Of a DNA stretch of 64,000 bases, positions 33,070-43,825 are shown one piece after another. Source of the stretch: Favolaschia claudopus (Eukaryota; Basidiomycota; Agaricomycetes; Agaricales; Mycenaceae); the NCBI GenBank assembly GCA_037176885.1, contig JAWWNJ010000001.1, positions 2,852,001 through 2,916,000 of the forward strand. The letters run 5' to 3'. The notes below the pieces were generated by a model that was not told where the DNA came from, made no database searches, and saw only the letters and a program-made list of their open reading frames with translations. The first letter of the stretch is position 1; every line of letters begins with the position of its first letter. The position numbers and the translations under genes were made by a program.

Positions 33070-33114
33070 CGCCTCTAAGGGATTGGACGAATGCTGCGAG
33101 AAAAGTGGGGCCAT
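33067..33114 (-). CDS. CDC7: CDC7 first exon segment, separated by the element
   Basis: ATG at 33114 (context GTTTATGGCC) opens a 16-codon run, MAPLFSQHSSNPLEAR, ending exactly at 33067 at the right end of the element. The last codon, CGT, is the target duplication (ACG on the plus strand), also present at 31137-31139. If one copy is removed with the element, these 16 codons continue in frame into [11 protein letters not shown] of CDC7. The upstream sequence has a TGTTCGCGAACA palindrome (33172-33183) and a CACGTG box (33188-33193), in keeping with a promoter. Confidence 0.75.
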
Positions 33115-33530
33115 AAACCGCTGGCGTAAGTTGACCCAAGTGGGACGCGAGTCGCTCAGTCGATCGTGTTTTGTTCGCGAACACGGTCACGTGATAATTC
33201 GGCTTATTCCGGCTTCATGATCTGTTGTTGCACGTGGTTGATCTATGTACATGGCAATTTGCACAATCTATTTGAGAATTAAGATCAACTTCCAAATCAT
33301 ACTTGCGCATAGTGAACTCGTATGTGGTAAGTATGGCAGATGGGTATGAAGGGAACAAGCCCGATGAGCGAAATAAAGGTATGGTAGAGGAGGGGAAGCA
33401 AGTTGAAAACGTCCAGCGGTGCGTAACTGAGTTTATGGAAATCAAAACCAAACCAACAAGCAACGGAGTGGAGATTGAGCCGCTCTAACGCATGTTAGAG
33501 GTAAGCCCAGTGTGCGCCTCAAATGGCCAT
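33115..33530 (-). promoter_or_regulatory. CDC7 promoter region
   Basis: Upstream of ATG 33114 lie TGTTCGCGAACA (33172-33183, 12-bp perfect palindrome) and CACGTG (33188-33193). No gene is seen in the stretch up to the stop of the next gene at 33531. Confidence 0.4.
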
Positions 33531-34637
33531 TTAGAATCTGATTGCGTCGCCGTTGTAATCGTACGCCTCGGCCTTGCCATGTCCAGCCTGATGATGGAGG
33601 GGCAAGCCGGCGTCATAACCGGGTCGGGTCGTGCTGGGTCCGCGCGTGAGGCCTTGGCTGTCATAAGCTTCCTGCATCTGCGGCTGCGGGCTAGGGCCAC
33701 GGGCGAGATCAGCGTAGCCGCCGACCGGAGCAAGGTGCGACGCCGCAGCGGTAAAGTCGTGGTCAAGACGGTCGCTGTATCCCGCGCCATGACCGTGAGC
33801 CGAAGAGGTAAAGGAAGAAGCTCTGGAGGGGGAACGGCGATGGGCCGGGACGATACCGTCATCGTTCGTAGGCTGCCAGTCGATCGGAGCCATGCGCTCG
33901 TCGAACTTCTTCGAGTGGCCGAGCTTCCACTTGCGGAAAACGGTCCACAGGATGGCCACACCTCCAACAGAGGCAGCGATGGCAATGATGACGGTGGTGA
34001 TGGTGCTTTTTGTTTCAGAGGTGGCAGATTGTTGACCAGGAGGGGGTGGGCTGGTCTCGACAGCGCCAACGACGGAGTTCACTTTGGTCACAGTGGATAG
34101 AGGACGGCTGGACGACGACTCGGGGTCGGATTCAGGGGTCGAGGGTTCTTTAGGCGGGGTCGGCGCCGAGGGCGAGGGAGTGCTCGCGGCGGATGCAGAT
34201 GACGAGGAGGCGGAGGCCGACCTCGAATCTGAGGCAGCAGACGATTGACTTGACGCTGAGCTCTGGAAGAAACTCTCAATTCAAACTAGAGGGGCAGCAA
34301 ACGAAGGAGGTCATACCGACGAAACCGCTGAAGCCGAATCCGAAGCGGATTGCGAAACAGCACTGTCCGAAGCCGAGGCGGAGGCAGAGGCAGAGGATGC
34401 AGATGCCGAGGCACTGAGCCCATCGCCCAATCCGCCGGGGTTGGCGTTGGGGTCATTGGGGTCAGGAGCGAGGTTTAATAGGCCCAAAGCGGGGGACCGC
34501 TTTCGCACCAAACGCTTGAGATTGTCATGACGGCGATTGGGTTGGGCAAAGTCGTGAGCGTCAACCGAGGAGACGGTGAGGGAGACGAGGACGAAAACAA
34601 AGAGCGTGAGGGAAAGGTTTTTGGGGGCGATAAACAT
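33531..34637 (-). CDS. Ser-rich single-pass cell-surface protein (stress-sensor-like)
   Basis: Two exons, 34317-34637 and 33531-34262, with an intron at 34263-34316. The N-terminus is a signal peptide (MFIAPKNLSLTLFVFVLVSL). A Ser/Ala-rich lumenal segment (SASASASSASASASASDS and more, both sides of the intron) is followed by a Pro/Ser-rich stalk and a transmembrane helix (TTVIIAIAASVGGVAILWTV), then a charged cytosolic tail with KKFDERMAPIDWQP, ending DAIRF. The layout (signal, STP-rich mucin-like part, one helix, short tail) is that of the Mid2/Wsc class of wall-stress sensors, but there is no WSC domain, so only the architecture matches. Confidence 0.75.
34340..34410 (-). repeat. Ser-Ala dipeptide coding microsatellite
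   Basis: A run of TCT/GCC-like codons that encodes alternating Ser and Ala in the surface protein 33531-34637, continuing in part to 34250. Length may vary between strains. Confidence 0.5.
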
Positions 34638-35137
34638 GGCGTATATAGATTCTCGGCGAAGCTGGTGTGGTCAATGATAGAGCGAGCAATCAAGAGCAGG
34701 CGCAGCCGGTGAGAAGATGGACGAAACGAACAAGAGGGAGAGTCAATATCAGAAAACACAGAACCTTGACAACGCCGTGACAAGTGCTTACGGGTTACGA
34801 GGGCGTTTGTATGTATGAGGCCCTGTGCGGACGACGGTGAGAGCGATGCTAGGCGCTGCTAACAGACACCCAGGACGGTGATAAACGAATGTGGAGGAGC
34901 CGGACAGAGAGACAGCCAGCGAAGGACGGAAGATAATGTCACACTGTGACATTTTGTGACATCTGCCAGTTTCCTGTCACACTTTATCACGCCAACTGTT
35001 TCATCCGCAAAGACGGGCATCTTATGCCTAGTTACAATGTACACTCGCAAGTAAGCTAAAAAAAAGTCCATCTCTAGTCGTGACTCCTCAATGACCAATT
35101 ATCCAGATTCACAGACGGCGGCGTCACAAAGTCCGTC
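34638..35137. promoter_or_regulatory. Intergenic region with GTCACA-C-TGTGAC palindrome
   Basis: 500 bp upstream of the surface protein. At 34938-34950 it holds GTCACA, C, TGTGAC, inside a perfect 15-bp palindrome at 34937-34951. TGTGACA at 34955-34961 and TGTCACA at 34974-34980 follow. No gene is seen. Confidence 0.4.
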
Positions 35138-38100
35138 TTATCTTTCCATTGCGGATTGAAGAGGACTTGTAGGTTGTATGTCCCTAGGTCGTAGATCATC
35201 AGTCACCACGCATTCAAAACATGCATATAGTTTCTCACCTGCAGGGAGAGAGATTATCAGGACAGTCACGCCAGGATTCTCTTGGTCTGGGGTGGGCGGC
35301 GTCACGTCCGAGTCAAGTCGTTTGGCGTCCGCGGTCGTGAATTGAGCACCATCAGGTGGGTTTAACATTGACACCTCCATCGTTTGACCGTCCAACTTCA
35401 GAGTCGCGCTGGTGCCAGAAAGCGAAACCGTGGCATTGGTGTGCATCCTCCACATAACCGGTGCGCTGGCATTGATCTCATCTTGGAGGAGCACCTGTTT
35501 GCGACCGTTCAAGAGACGAATTCCACGCTTAACGGATGTGCTACAACGAGTTGAAAGACGTAAGAAAAAAAAACAGTGGATTAAAAGCATACGCGTTGAA
35601 ATAGGCGCTGGTCATATCTGTTGTGAAGAAGGCCGTCGAGTCTTTAGGAATGTCTGCAACGGTGCTGGAACCTTGAAGAGTGCCCGAAGAGTCGTGCTTG
35701 ATAGTCGGCGCTGCGTCGACGTTCTGGTTCGCTGCCGCAATAAGAATGGTGTTCTGACCCTCGGTCATCTTCCTATACCACTTCCAGCGATCGGAACCCT
35801 GGGCTATGTTCCAATGAATCGACTGCTTCCGCAAAATTCTCTAATCTCACGCACCATCGGAACTGAAGTAAGTGGGCGCTGTGTAATCGGCACTGCCTAT
35901 GGTGTGTTGATAATAAGGCAAGGTCTCTCGAAGGGTACCGCCGACTCATACCTAGCTCCCCAGCCCACCGCGTGCCCATGGCATCGAGAACAAAGTCACC
36001 GCAATCAAGGTCATTGTGCGTCTGGTGACCAAGATTCTTTCCCGCCTTGATGGCCACGTAGAGCGCGTTGATGTCAGTCCAGCTAGTCCTCATTGCCCCC
36101 CATTGATCGAGGCCGTTGTCGAAGAAATGATCCAATTCTTTGCCATTCCAGAAAGCACCCTGCAGCGAGTTGAAATTCGAGAACACGATGCCCAAAATAC
36201 TCGCATCGCACCTTCATTGTAGCATCGTACCAGAACATACTCCAGGGTTCAGCAGCGTCCCTCTGGTCGCGCTGGAATAATGCATACTGAGGTTGATTGT
36301 ACTGTTGACCATAGAAAATCATGCTGTTGGCCGTGGTCGAGAATTTGCCGGGTCCTAAGTGGATACTCCTTTGAATTCATGTTCTACTCGTCAGCAGAAA
36401 GTAGCAACTGACCGTGGTCGCCCCAATTGAAAAGAGATGTAGGCCCCTGACATTATTAATCGAGATACAAAGCTATGATATCGTATGCCTTACCGTTACA
36501 TGCATATGGAAGTCGCCGGTCTTCTCAAAGTTGGGATTCGCGTCGAGTAAGCCGTAGTGAGAGCCCGTGGCTGTCATCAGCGAGGATGTCATTTCCGCGT
36601 GTCCTGCCGCAAGCATTAGCTTCAGGAAAGAAGGAACTCAAGAATCGCACCTGTGGTACCGAAGTACCAATAGTTGGCCGTCTTGCGAGAACAGTGAGAG
36701 GCTGAACTGTGTTTAATGGAAAGACTGACCTCGGCCCAGGTACCGTCGTCCGATGGAGCCATGGCGCAATTTTCTTTGGCGTTGTCGATCGTCAAACCAA
36801 GAAGCTGCTTTGCCAGGCCACTCTGATCATCTCCGAGGATAGCGAGTGCCGCCATGGTAAGTCCTGAGTTGCATACACAATTCCAATTGCCAAGCGTTCC
36901 CTTGCTCTTCCACCATCCAATGAAAACGGTGTCTGAGGGAGTGTAGGCGGTGATACCAGGCTGCAGACCATATTTGATAAGAGTACTGATAATCTTGCTC
37001 TTCTGGTCATCAGTCCAGATATCGTATAGCCAGTCGTATGCGATACCGAACGCAGCAGAGAACTCCGCAACATCCAAGAAATGGTTCTATCAACACATGA
37101 TCAGTGAATGAGCAAGTGCAGGTAAGATGAGCACGAACGGAGTTCCATTTGTCGTCATCAGGACCGAAGGGGGTCGTACCGTTTCCGGCGGCGTTCTAGG
37201 GTAGAGTGATGAATGGTGAAGGAGATTTGCTTCGTTGAATCCCACCTGTAACTCTGCCCATGTGCGGTCCGCCCATTTCGTGTCGTTGGTCATGCGGTAA
37301 ACATACGAAAATGCCTTGATTCGCATTTTGACCTCACGAGCATTGTCCAAGATTCCGCTGGGCCCGCTGCAACAGACACGTCAGGATAAGATACGACAAT
37401 GAACTAGATCAGCTTTACTCCATGACATAGCGCACGGGCGGAAGGGGGTAGTATTGAGAAGCATTGAGGAAAATCGTGTCGTTCCAGGCTATACTGCTTG
37501 GTCAACAGAGGTACACCAAAGGCAAGCAAGACTTGCAGTGAAGATAAGGGTCTTGCGCAATTAAATTGGGCAGAGCGGCCCATTTGTGAGCGGGTGCTAT
37601 GAGACGAGGTCGGTCCGGGCTGCACGAATTATCAGCCAAGATGTGAGGAAATAGCGGTGCATCATAAATGATACATACCGTGTAGTAAGCGGATCCGGTG
37701 AAGAGGGAGAGAAAGGATCGCTAGGCCAAGCGAGAGCGTTGTTGGGCGCAAAAGTGGGAGATGAGAAACGAGCAGTATCAGTGGTGGAGGGGTATATGGG
37801 CATCATGAATTCGCTATTCGTTGCAGTGGCGAAGCGTCCAGAACCTATTTTGTCGCTGGAGTCGGAGTTGGAGTCGCCAGATGAGCCGGAGGAGGAGGAG
37901 GAAGAGGAGTCGCTCGATTTCTTGCGTGTGGCAAGAATGGCCCCTACAACACCCCCAGCAATGACGAGGAGCAGAATAGGGATCCCGAACTACAACGCGG
38001 TCAATCACTGGATAGCAATGAGCAAGTACGAATGTACTTTAATCCAGTTGCTGGTTCGCTTTTTATCATGCCTTGCAGGTGTTATAAAGCCTTGTGAGGA

Positions 38101-38172
38101 TTCATTGTAATACTGGCCACCAGAGCCGTATACTTGGTGTCCTTGGTTTAAATTATCGTATTGCGTGGCCAT
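35138..38172 (-). CDS. Membrane-anchored heparinase II/III-like protein
   Basis: Start ATG at 38172 (MATQYDNLNQGHQVYG). A cytosolic tail with DKKRTSNWIK precedes a signal-anchor helix (GIPILLLVIAGGVVGAILA), then a Ser/Asp linker. The large lumenal part shows an alpha/alpha-barrel segment (DVAEFSAAFGIAYDWLYDIW) and the typical lyase region: DHGPGKFSTTANSMIFYGQQ, then GHQTHNDLDCGDFVLDAMG and TRWAGELGSADY, followed by a beta domain (GIRLLNGRKQVLLQDEIN). The GHQTHxDxDxGxFxxxxxG pattern is that of heparinase II/III-type polysaccharide lyases. The natural substrate is not deducible. Many introns; the C-terminus ends at 35138. Confidence 0.85.
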
Positions 38173-38487
38173 GGGCCGCAAGTGGGGGTGAAAGAGAGTG
38201 GGGGTTCAACCGAGCAACAGTCGCGTCGAAGGACAGTCGTGATGAGCAGAGGGAAATTGTTTGTTGCCTCGGTGTCACATCAGCGATTGATGATTGGACG
38301 GTCGATTCAAGCCGTCGATTCGCCCATTTTCTCAGAAATTCTCCTGACAATGCACATTACCTTCGAGCCAACGAGGTGTTTACCTGAGCTATTTGCGTAG
38401 CGTTCTTGATACGATGATACGATTGATACAACCAACTACCAAAACATAAATAGCATGTTTATGGTAAATTACAGTCAGGTAGTAAAA
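38173..38487 (-). promoter_or_regulatory. Intergenic region upstream of heparinase-like gene
   Basis: 315 bp between the thiolase stop and the heparinase start, both minus strand. I see no strong motif and no gene. Confidence 0.3.
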
Positions 38488-40431
38488 TTAGTCTCTCACA
38501 AAAACAGCAGCGGCGCCCATACCAGTCCCTACAGTACTTTTAGCCAAGAAAAGAAAACAAGCAAAAAGAACAATCAACGCTCTACCTATGCACATTGAGG
38601 TTACCAGGACCTGTAACTGCATAAATTGGGGAGGATGTAGGATGGTCGAGGTCTCACCTTGCCCTTCCTCCGCTCCAGCTCATTCAATCCAGTCGCGATC
38701 TGTCGAGCACCCGTGCAACCTGAGTCGGGGAACATCAGTGAGTCGAATCGCTATCTGGCATGCGCCAGTACCCAAAGGATGCCCAAACGCTATCGCCCCT
38801 CCATTGACGTTGACCTTGTCCCTGAGAAAATGAGAGCTTTATCAGTACCGATACAGACACCAAGTACGGAAGCCCTACATCGACAGATTAAGCTTGCGAA
38901 CAGTGTACAGGCATTGAGAAGCAAACGCCTCGTTGATCTCGAACAAGTCTACGTCGTCCTGTGAGATACCAGCTTGTCTCAGTACCATGGGTATGGCAAA
39001 TGCAGGTCCCACCCCCATGATACGGGGAGGAACACCTATTTTATCATTATTGGGGCGTAGGGTATCGATAGTTGTGCGATCGACATACCGGCCACAGACG
39101 TCGTGATATATTTTGCAAGAATAGGAAGACCGAGGCTTTCAGCTTTCTTTCTAGTCATCAGCAGAACTGAGGCTGCCCCGTCCGTGATTTGACTGGCATT
39201 TCCGCCTGTGGTTGTGGCATTACCCCACTGAGGGAACGCCGAGCGAATCTTGGATAAACTTTCCGCCGTCGTCCCATATCTTATTCCGTCGTCCTTTGTG
39301 ACCGTAATTTGTGTGCGCTCTCCTGTTTTAGAATCCTTATTGAAAACAGCGAATGGGACTATTTCTTGTTCAAAATATCCGGCCTTTTGAGCAGCTTCGG
39401 CACGCTGAAAAGAAATGGCGGCAAACTCGTCCTGCTCTTTGCGCGAAACTTGGAAATCTGCAGCTACATTTTCACTTCAAGCAACCACGTATGAGCACAA
39501 TCTGGGGGAAATTTTAGTGTCAATTATTCAATCACCTCGTCCATCCCATGCGTTCAGTGCAATCGCGCGCGGCCGCGTTGCAAGAAATCAATTCACTGAG
39601 AGAGGGTCCTCCAGTGTCTGGACTATGCGAAGCATGAAATTAGAATTGAGACTCCCGTTATATTCCCGGATGAACCTTACTTTTGCGACATACTCTCCAC
39701 TCCTATGGCCAATCCAACCTCGATTTGACCTGCGCGGATTTGATTTGCAATAGTCGTTACCTGCGAGCCATGATCAAAGAAACGGCGAGGTAGAAAAGTG
39801 AGAAACGTTACCGCCATGAGACCTAACGAAAGACAAGATGAGCTCGTGAATGTGAGAAGATATCGGGAGGGGAATACCGCTCGAGCAAAATCGATTTATG
39901 GTTTGAATTGGAACAGATTCGGGATACCCAGCTGCCAAGGCCGCAGCCCGAGCGTGATAATTGGCATCTGGAGTCAGCACCGTTCCAACACAGATATCTC
40001 CGACCATGGCAGGATCTATGTTGGCTGAGAAGTCCACCGAGTTAGCAGGAAAGTGCAAGATTCCCCAAATACTTTACCCCCAGTAATGGTATGCTGAGAA
40101 ACGTCAAGTCGTGCTCAAACTGATGCTTTCTCTGTAAGCTACCTTGAACATCTCCAGCATTAACTCGTCGACCCTAGATGGGGATTAAGACAATATTCGA
40201 GCGATATAAGGTGTATGCAGACCTAGCGTCCTTGAGGCCGCCTTTCTTGGCCTTAGTAAGAGGCGAACGTTTGGCAAAAGTGATTCTAAACAATGTTTAT
40301 TGCTGGGGTCGGATCTAATCTAAGTGTGTTCGAAACGCGTACACGACGTCGTCCGGACTCTTGCGTTCGAGAGCAGCGAGACCATTAGAGTAAGACGTGA
40401 AGTGAGCTGCAATTTGTTTGACGCGTTCCAT
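38488..40431 (-). CDS. POT1: Peroxisomal 3-ketoacyl-CoA thiolase
   Basis: Start ATG at 40431 ([16 protein letters not shown]). RVKQIAAHF fits the PTS2 consensus (R, V, two any, I, A, any, H, F). Motifs in order: [30 protein letters not shown] with the nucleophile Cys, CIGVESMS-type [40 protein letters not shown] with His, and the C-terminus [19 protein letters not shown] with the second Cys. Thiolase cleaves 3-ketoacyl-CoA in the last step of beta-oxidation. The last exons are joined over two introns, 38546-38606 region; the stop is TAA 38488-38490. Cysteine and histidine catalytic residues are present. Divergent from the TatD gene, 321 bp apart. Confidence 0.92.
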
Positions 40432-40752
40432 GACAAGGACTGAACCAGAAGACTTGAAGATGCTGAAGACGTTGGTGTGAGGGACAATGGAGCAGTAGGA
40501 CTTTAAGGTGGGGGTTAAATAAGCATTTGGTGAGCAAAGCCCGAAGCTGGACCCGGATTTGATGGCTCGGGATTCGGCCCAAACCAGAACCGAGAAGAAG
40601 ACATGGTCTTGCGGTTTACATCACACCTTACCGCAAATAAACGAGTCGTGCTCAGAGATAGCTATCGATCCACTTCCTTGGGATTTTCAACACTCTTCAG
40701 AGCCAACGCGAGCCCCTACGGAAGATCCAACCTTGAATTTTCCCCAAATTCA
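40432..40752. promoter_or_regulatory. Divergent region between thiolase and TatD
   Basis: 321 bp between the two ATGs (40431 minus, 40753 plus). No strong motif was found and no further gene. Confidence 0.35.
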
Positions 40753-42146
40753 ATGCACAAGCCGAGCTCCATTCCGGACAAAGTGCCCCACTACAGATTC
40801 ATTGACATCGCCGGTCTGTGAAAGAGATGCTTGAGGGTGTACAGCGCACCAATGTACGCCAGTCAACTTAACAGATCCAGTTTTTCGAGGAACATACCGG
40901 GGCAAGCAAAAACATGAAGGCAAATGACCACAGTTCGCGTCGCGATACTGTTCGCTGACTTGGTCGATCAACCTCCAGACGACATGTCCTCAATGCTAGA
41001 GCGCGCTCGTCATGCGGGAGTCAGATCTTTGATCATAACGGGCACCAGTCTCGAAGAATCTCGCGAGGCTGTATTGCTTGCTGAACAATTGGGTAAAGAA
41101 AATCGATTTATCTCATATCTTGTTCATTCATGTCAGTTAGGATTTTATTGCACCGTCGGATGCCATCCTACACGAGTAACGGAATTCGACGAATACAAGG
41201 GGGGTTCAGAATCCTATTTGCTGGCATTGGAAGAAATGATAGCAAACCATCGACATGGTAAAGGTCGAGCTGTGGCCATCGGTGAATGCGGGCTAGGTAA
41301 TATTGTGCGCTCAAGTTCACGAATTGGCCCTGATGAAGCTATAGATTACGATCGCCTCCATTTTGCACCTCAGGATGTCCAAAAGAAATATTTTCGTTCA
41401 CAATTATCACTCGCGAAGAAATATCATCTACCGCTCTTCCTTCATTCTAGAGCCGCTCATAGCGATTTTGTCGCAATACTGCGCGAAGAAGGTTTTGGGA
41501 GTGATGGGGGCAGCGCAGTCGGCGGCCAAGGCGGGGTCGTTCACAGCTTCACGGGCTCCCCTGAGGAGGCCCTGGAACTTGTAAGCCACCCCATTCATCT
41601 GCATTCGTACTTCAATAAACATATGTACTTTAGATGGACATGGGGTTTTATATCGGGCATGCCTCATCGTACGATGCTATACGATTCACTGAATATAATG
41701 TGCAGTATCAATGGTTGCTCCCTCAAAACCGAAGAAAACATTAGGACTGCCAAAGTCATACGACCCGACAGATTATTGTTTGAAACAGGTAGAGGAATTG
41801 GCCCCTTGTCTCTCTCTCATTTTTCTCTTGGTATACGTTGACAGATGCACCTTGGTGTTCTATGACCGGCGGGCATAGTTCCAAGCAATACCTTTCATCG
41901 CTTTCGCCTGCACTCAAGGATTCGTATTTCCCTCCGTCCACGAAATCTGAAAATTTTGTGTTGGGTAAAGCGGTGAAGGGTAGGAACGAACCTTGCTCTG
42001 TGGGATCCGTAGCATGGGTCCTGTCTATATTACAAGACATGCCTCTGGAAACGGTGACGGAAACGGCTTTCAAAAACACCGTGGATCTATTTGCATTAGA
42101 TTTAGACGAGGAGCAACAGAGTTACAGTTCAATAGACGACTCGTAG
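40753..42146 (+). CDS. TatD-type 3'-5' DNase (TATDN1-like)
   Basis: Start ATG 40753 (MHKPSSIPDKVPHYRFIDIA), then an intron with donor gtctgt, then VNLTDPVFRGTYRGKQKHE. The next junction uses GCAAAT as donor (GC-AG). Metal-dependent hydrolase motifs follow: FYCTVGCHPTRV, AIGECGL joined to DYDRLHF, LPLFLHSRAAHSDF, GGVVHSFTGSPEEALEL, FYIGINGCSLKTEENI, and LLFETDAPWC with the Asp. These are metal ligands of TatD nucleases. The eukaryotic group (TATDN1) acts in DNA turnover, for instance in apoptosis in yeast. A second GC-AG intron is likely before INGCSLK. The gene ends at 42146 and converges on ceramide glucosyltransferase 61 bp away. Confidence 0.9.
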
Positions 42147-42207
42147 TACCAATAGAGAATACACGTTGGATTATTTGCTACACTCCACACTCTATGGGCT
42201 CATAATA

Positions 42208-43701
42208 TCAGAGGTCTGCATCAAGTGGTTCGTAAGTTTTTGGCTGCCTGATGCGCCGAAACCAGGAATGAGATGGTTCGCTTCGAGCCACCTAGTATTG
42301 TAATGCAATCGATTAATTTGGGTAGATAAATTGTGAAGATTTCACCTCTCCATTGCGCAGAACCGTATAGGCACGTCCTCTCCACGATACCTCACTCCCA
42401 AATATAGCAAAGAGGAAGATTGGCAGTGCCAACAACTCTCTAGCAGCCCACGCAGTCATGAATTCGCTGCGTACATCGGAAGGTAGTGGATGACCAGCGA
42501 GAGAAGCGTAGACGTCCAGATCTACAAATATCCACAACACAAAGTGGACGAGAACGGATGCCCAAGGAGGTATAGTAAACAGATAATAGAGACTGGCGGC
42601 GCCTATCATCGAAAGGACGACGGACTCCGTAAACGGTTCCACGAGAGTAGCTGCTAGGACCATGTGCTTTCTCACTCGGATCCAGCGTACGCGGCGATAG
42701 ATATAGTCCGAGAGAGACATGTTTCCAACAACATTCCTCGCCACATCGCAGGAGAGGTCGTGTCTGTCGCCAAGTTCGTGCCACAACGCGCCTGCAATCA
42801 TATTGTCTTCAGCCAGGAACCGACCAAACGCAGGGAGACCACATGGCTGAGTCGCCGTCGTATTTGGTGGTAAGATTGGCTTCAACGAGCCATTGATGCG
42901 CTCCAGGTCGGAACGTCGGTACAGATTAGACTTGCCCATCACACAGGAATCCACGGCCGTTGCGTTGATGGCGATGTACATTTTGGCGTGATTCGTATTG
43001 AGGAATGCTTCCTCTATTCGCGAGCCAATCCTGGATTCCGTCACGACGGCAAAGGGGACGTGATGAACCAGCGCGATGCGTCGTCTGCCAGGAGTGGGGG
43101 TCGGTGGCCCGACCAGGGCATCGACAGAGCGGGCAAGTGTACCAGAGTGAACTGTGACATTCGAGTCAATCACCCAAAGAATGTCGTGCGCGGCTTGACG
43201 ATAGGAACGCATAAGATTGTTCACTTTAGGGTTTACTCCCACAACTTCTTCGCCTAGAATTTGTGGGTCAACGACGCTGGAGGCCAAAAAATATCAACCG
43301 ACCGATAATAATTTTGCAGTCGACATTGGGATATTTAGTCATAAGCTCTCGGGCAATTGGGAGCGCTTGGTCGCGCTCGTCTGCGACCGACAGCAACAGT
43401 TCGTAATTTGGATATTCTTGAGTGAACGTAGATTCCAAGTTTTCATAAAGATTCGTGTCCAAGCCCTTGAGAGGTCGTAGTATTGATACACCAGGAACGG
43501 ATGAACGCGGGGCGACTGCCAAAGGTGAACGTGGACGAAGCCTGTATCTTTTACGTCTGGAACGCGAACAAATGAATGCAAAGGCGCGCGAAAGCTCGAT
43601 GTCACTTACGCCGTCGCACATCCCAGCAGTCCAATGGCCCACAATCCAACGTACCACACCAAGCCGATACAAGCCAAGACAGGACGAAGCTCGACTGGCA
43701 T
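42208..43701 (-). CDS. Ceramide glucosyltransferase (GT21)
   Basis: Start ATG at 43701 (MPVELRPVLACIGLVWYVGL), a membrane anchor helix, an intron (donor gtaagt), and then RKRYRLRPR and VSILRPLKGLDTNLYENLES. The active-site series: ILWVIDSNVTVH (D-x-D-like), FLAEDNMIAGALW, and RRVRWIRVRKHM, which is the (Q/R)XXRW motif. Three C-terminal helices follow (VLSMIGAASLYYLFTI, WASVLVHFVLWIFVDLD). The last exon gives VARSEPSHSWFRRIRQP, stop 42208-42210. The enzyme adds glucose from UDP-glucose to ceramide on the cytosolic face of the Golgi or ER, giving glucosylceramide. The first exon is separated by a 124-bp gap from the stop of the homeodomain gene. Confidence 0.9.
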
Positions 43702-43825
43702 TCGCGAAGTTTGAAAGCAAAACGGTGGTACAGTCAGATGGCATTATGCTACACGGAAATTACGTACACAAATCCTACGCTATCATTAGAACTAGGGTTA
43801 AGGTTTTCGATATGTCGTGTGTTCG

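Noticed and set aside
33492..34100. Plus-strand frame of about 200 codons opposite the surface protein
   Set aside because: It is the complement of a Ser/Ala/Pro-rich coding exon that has a signal peptide, helix and matching intron on the minus strand.
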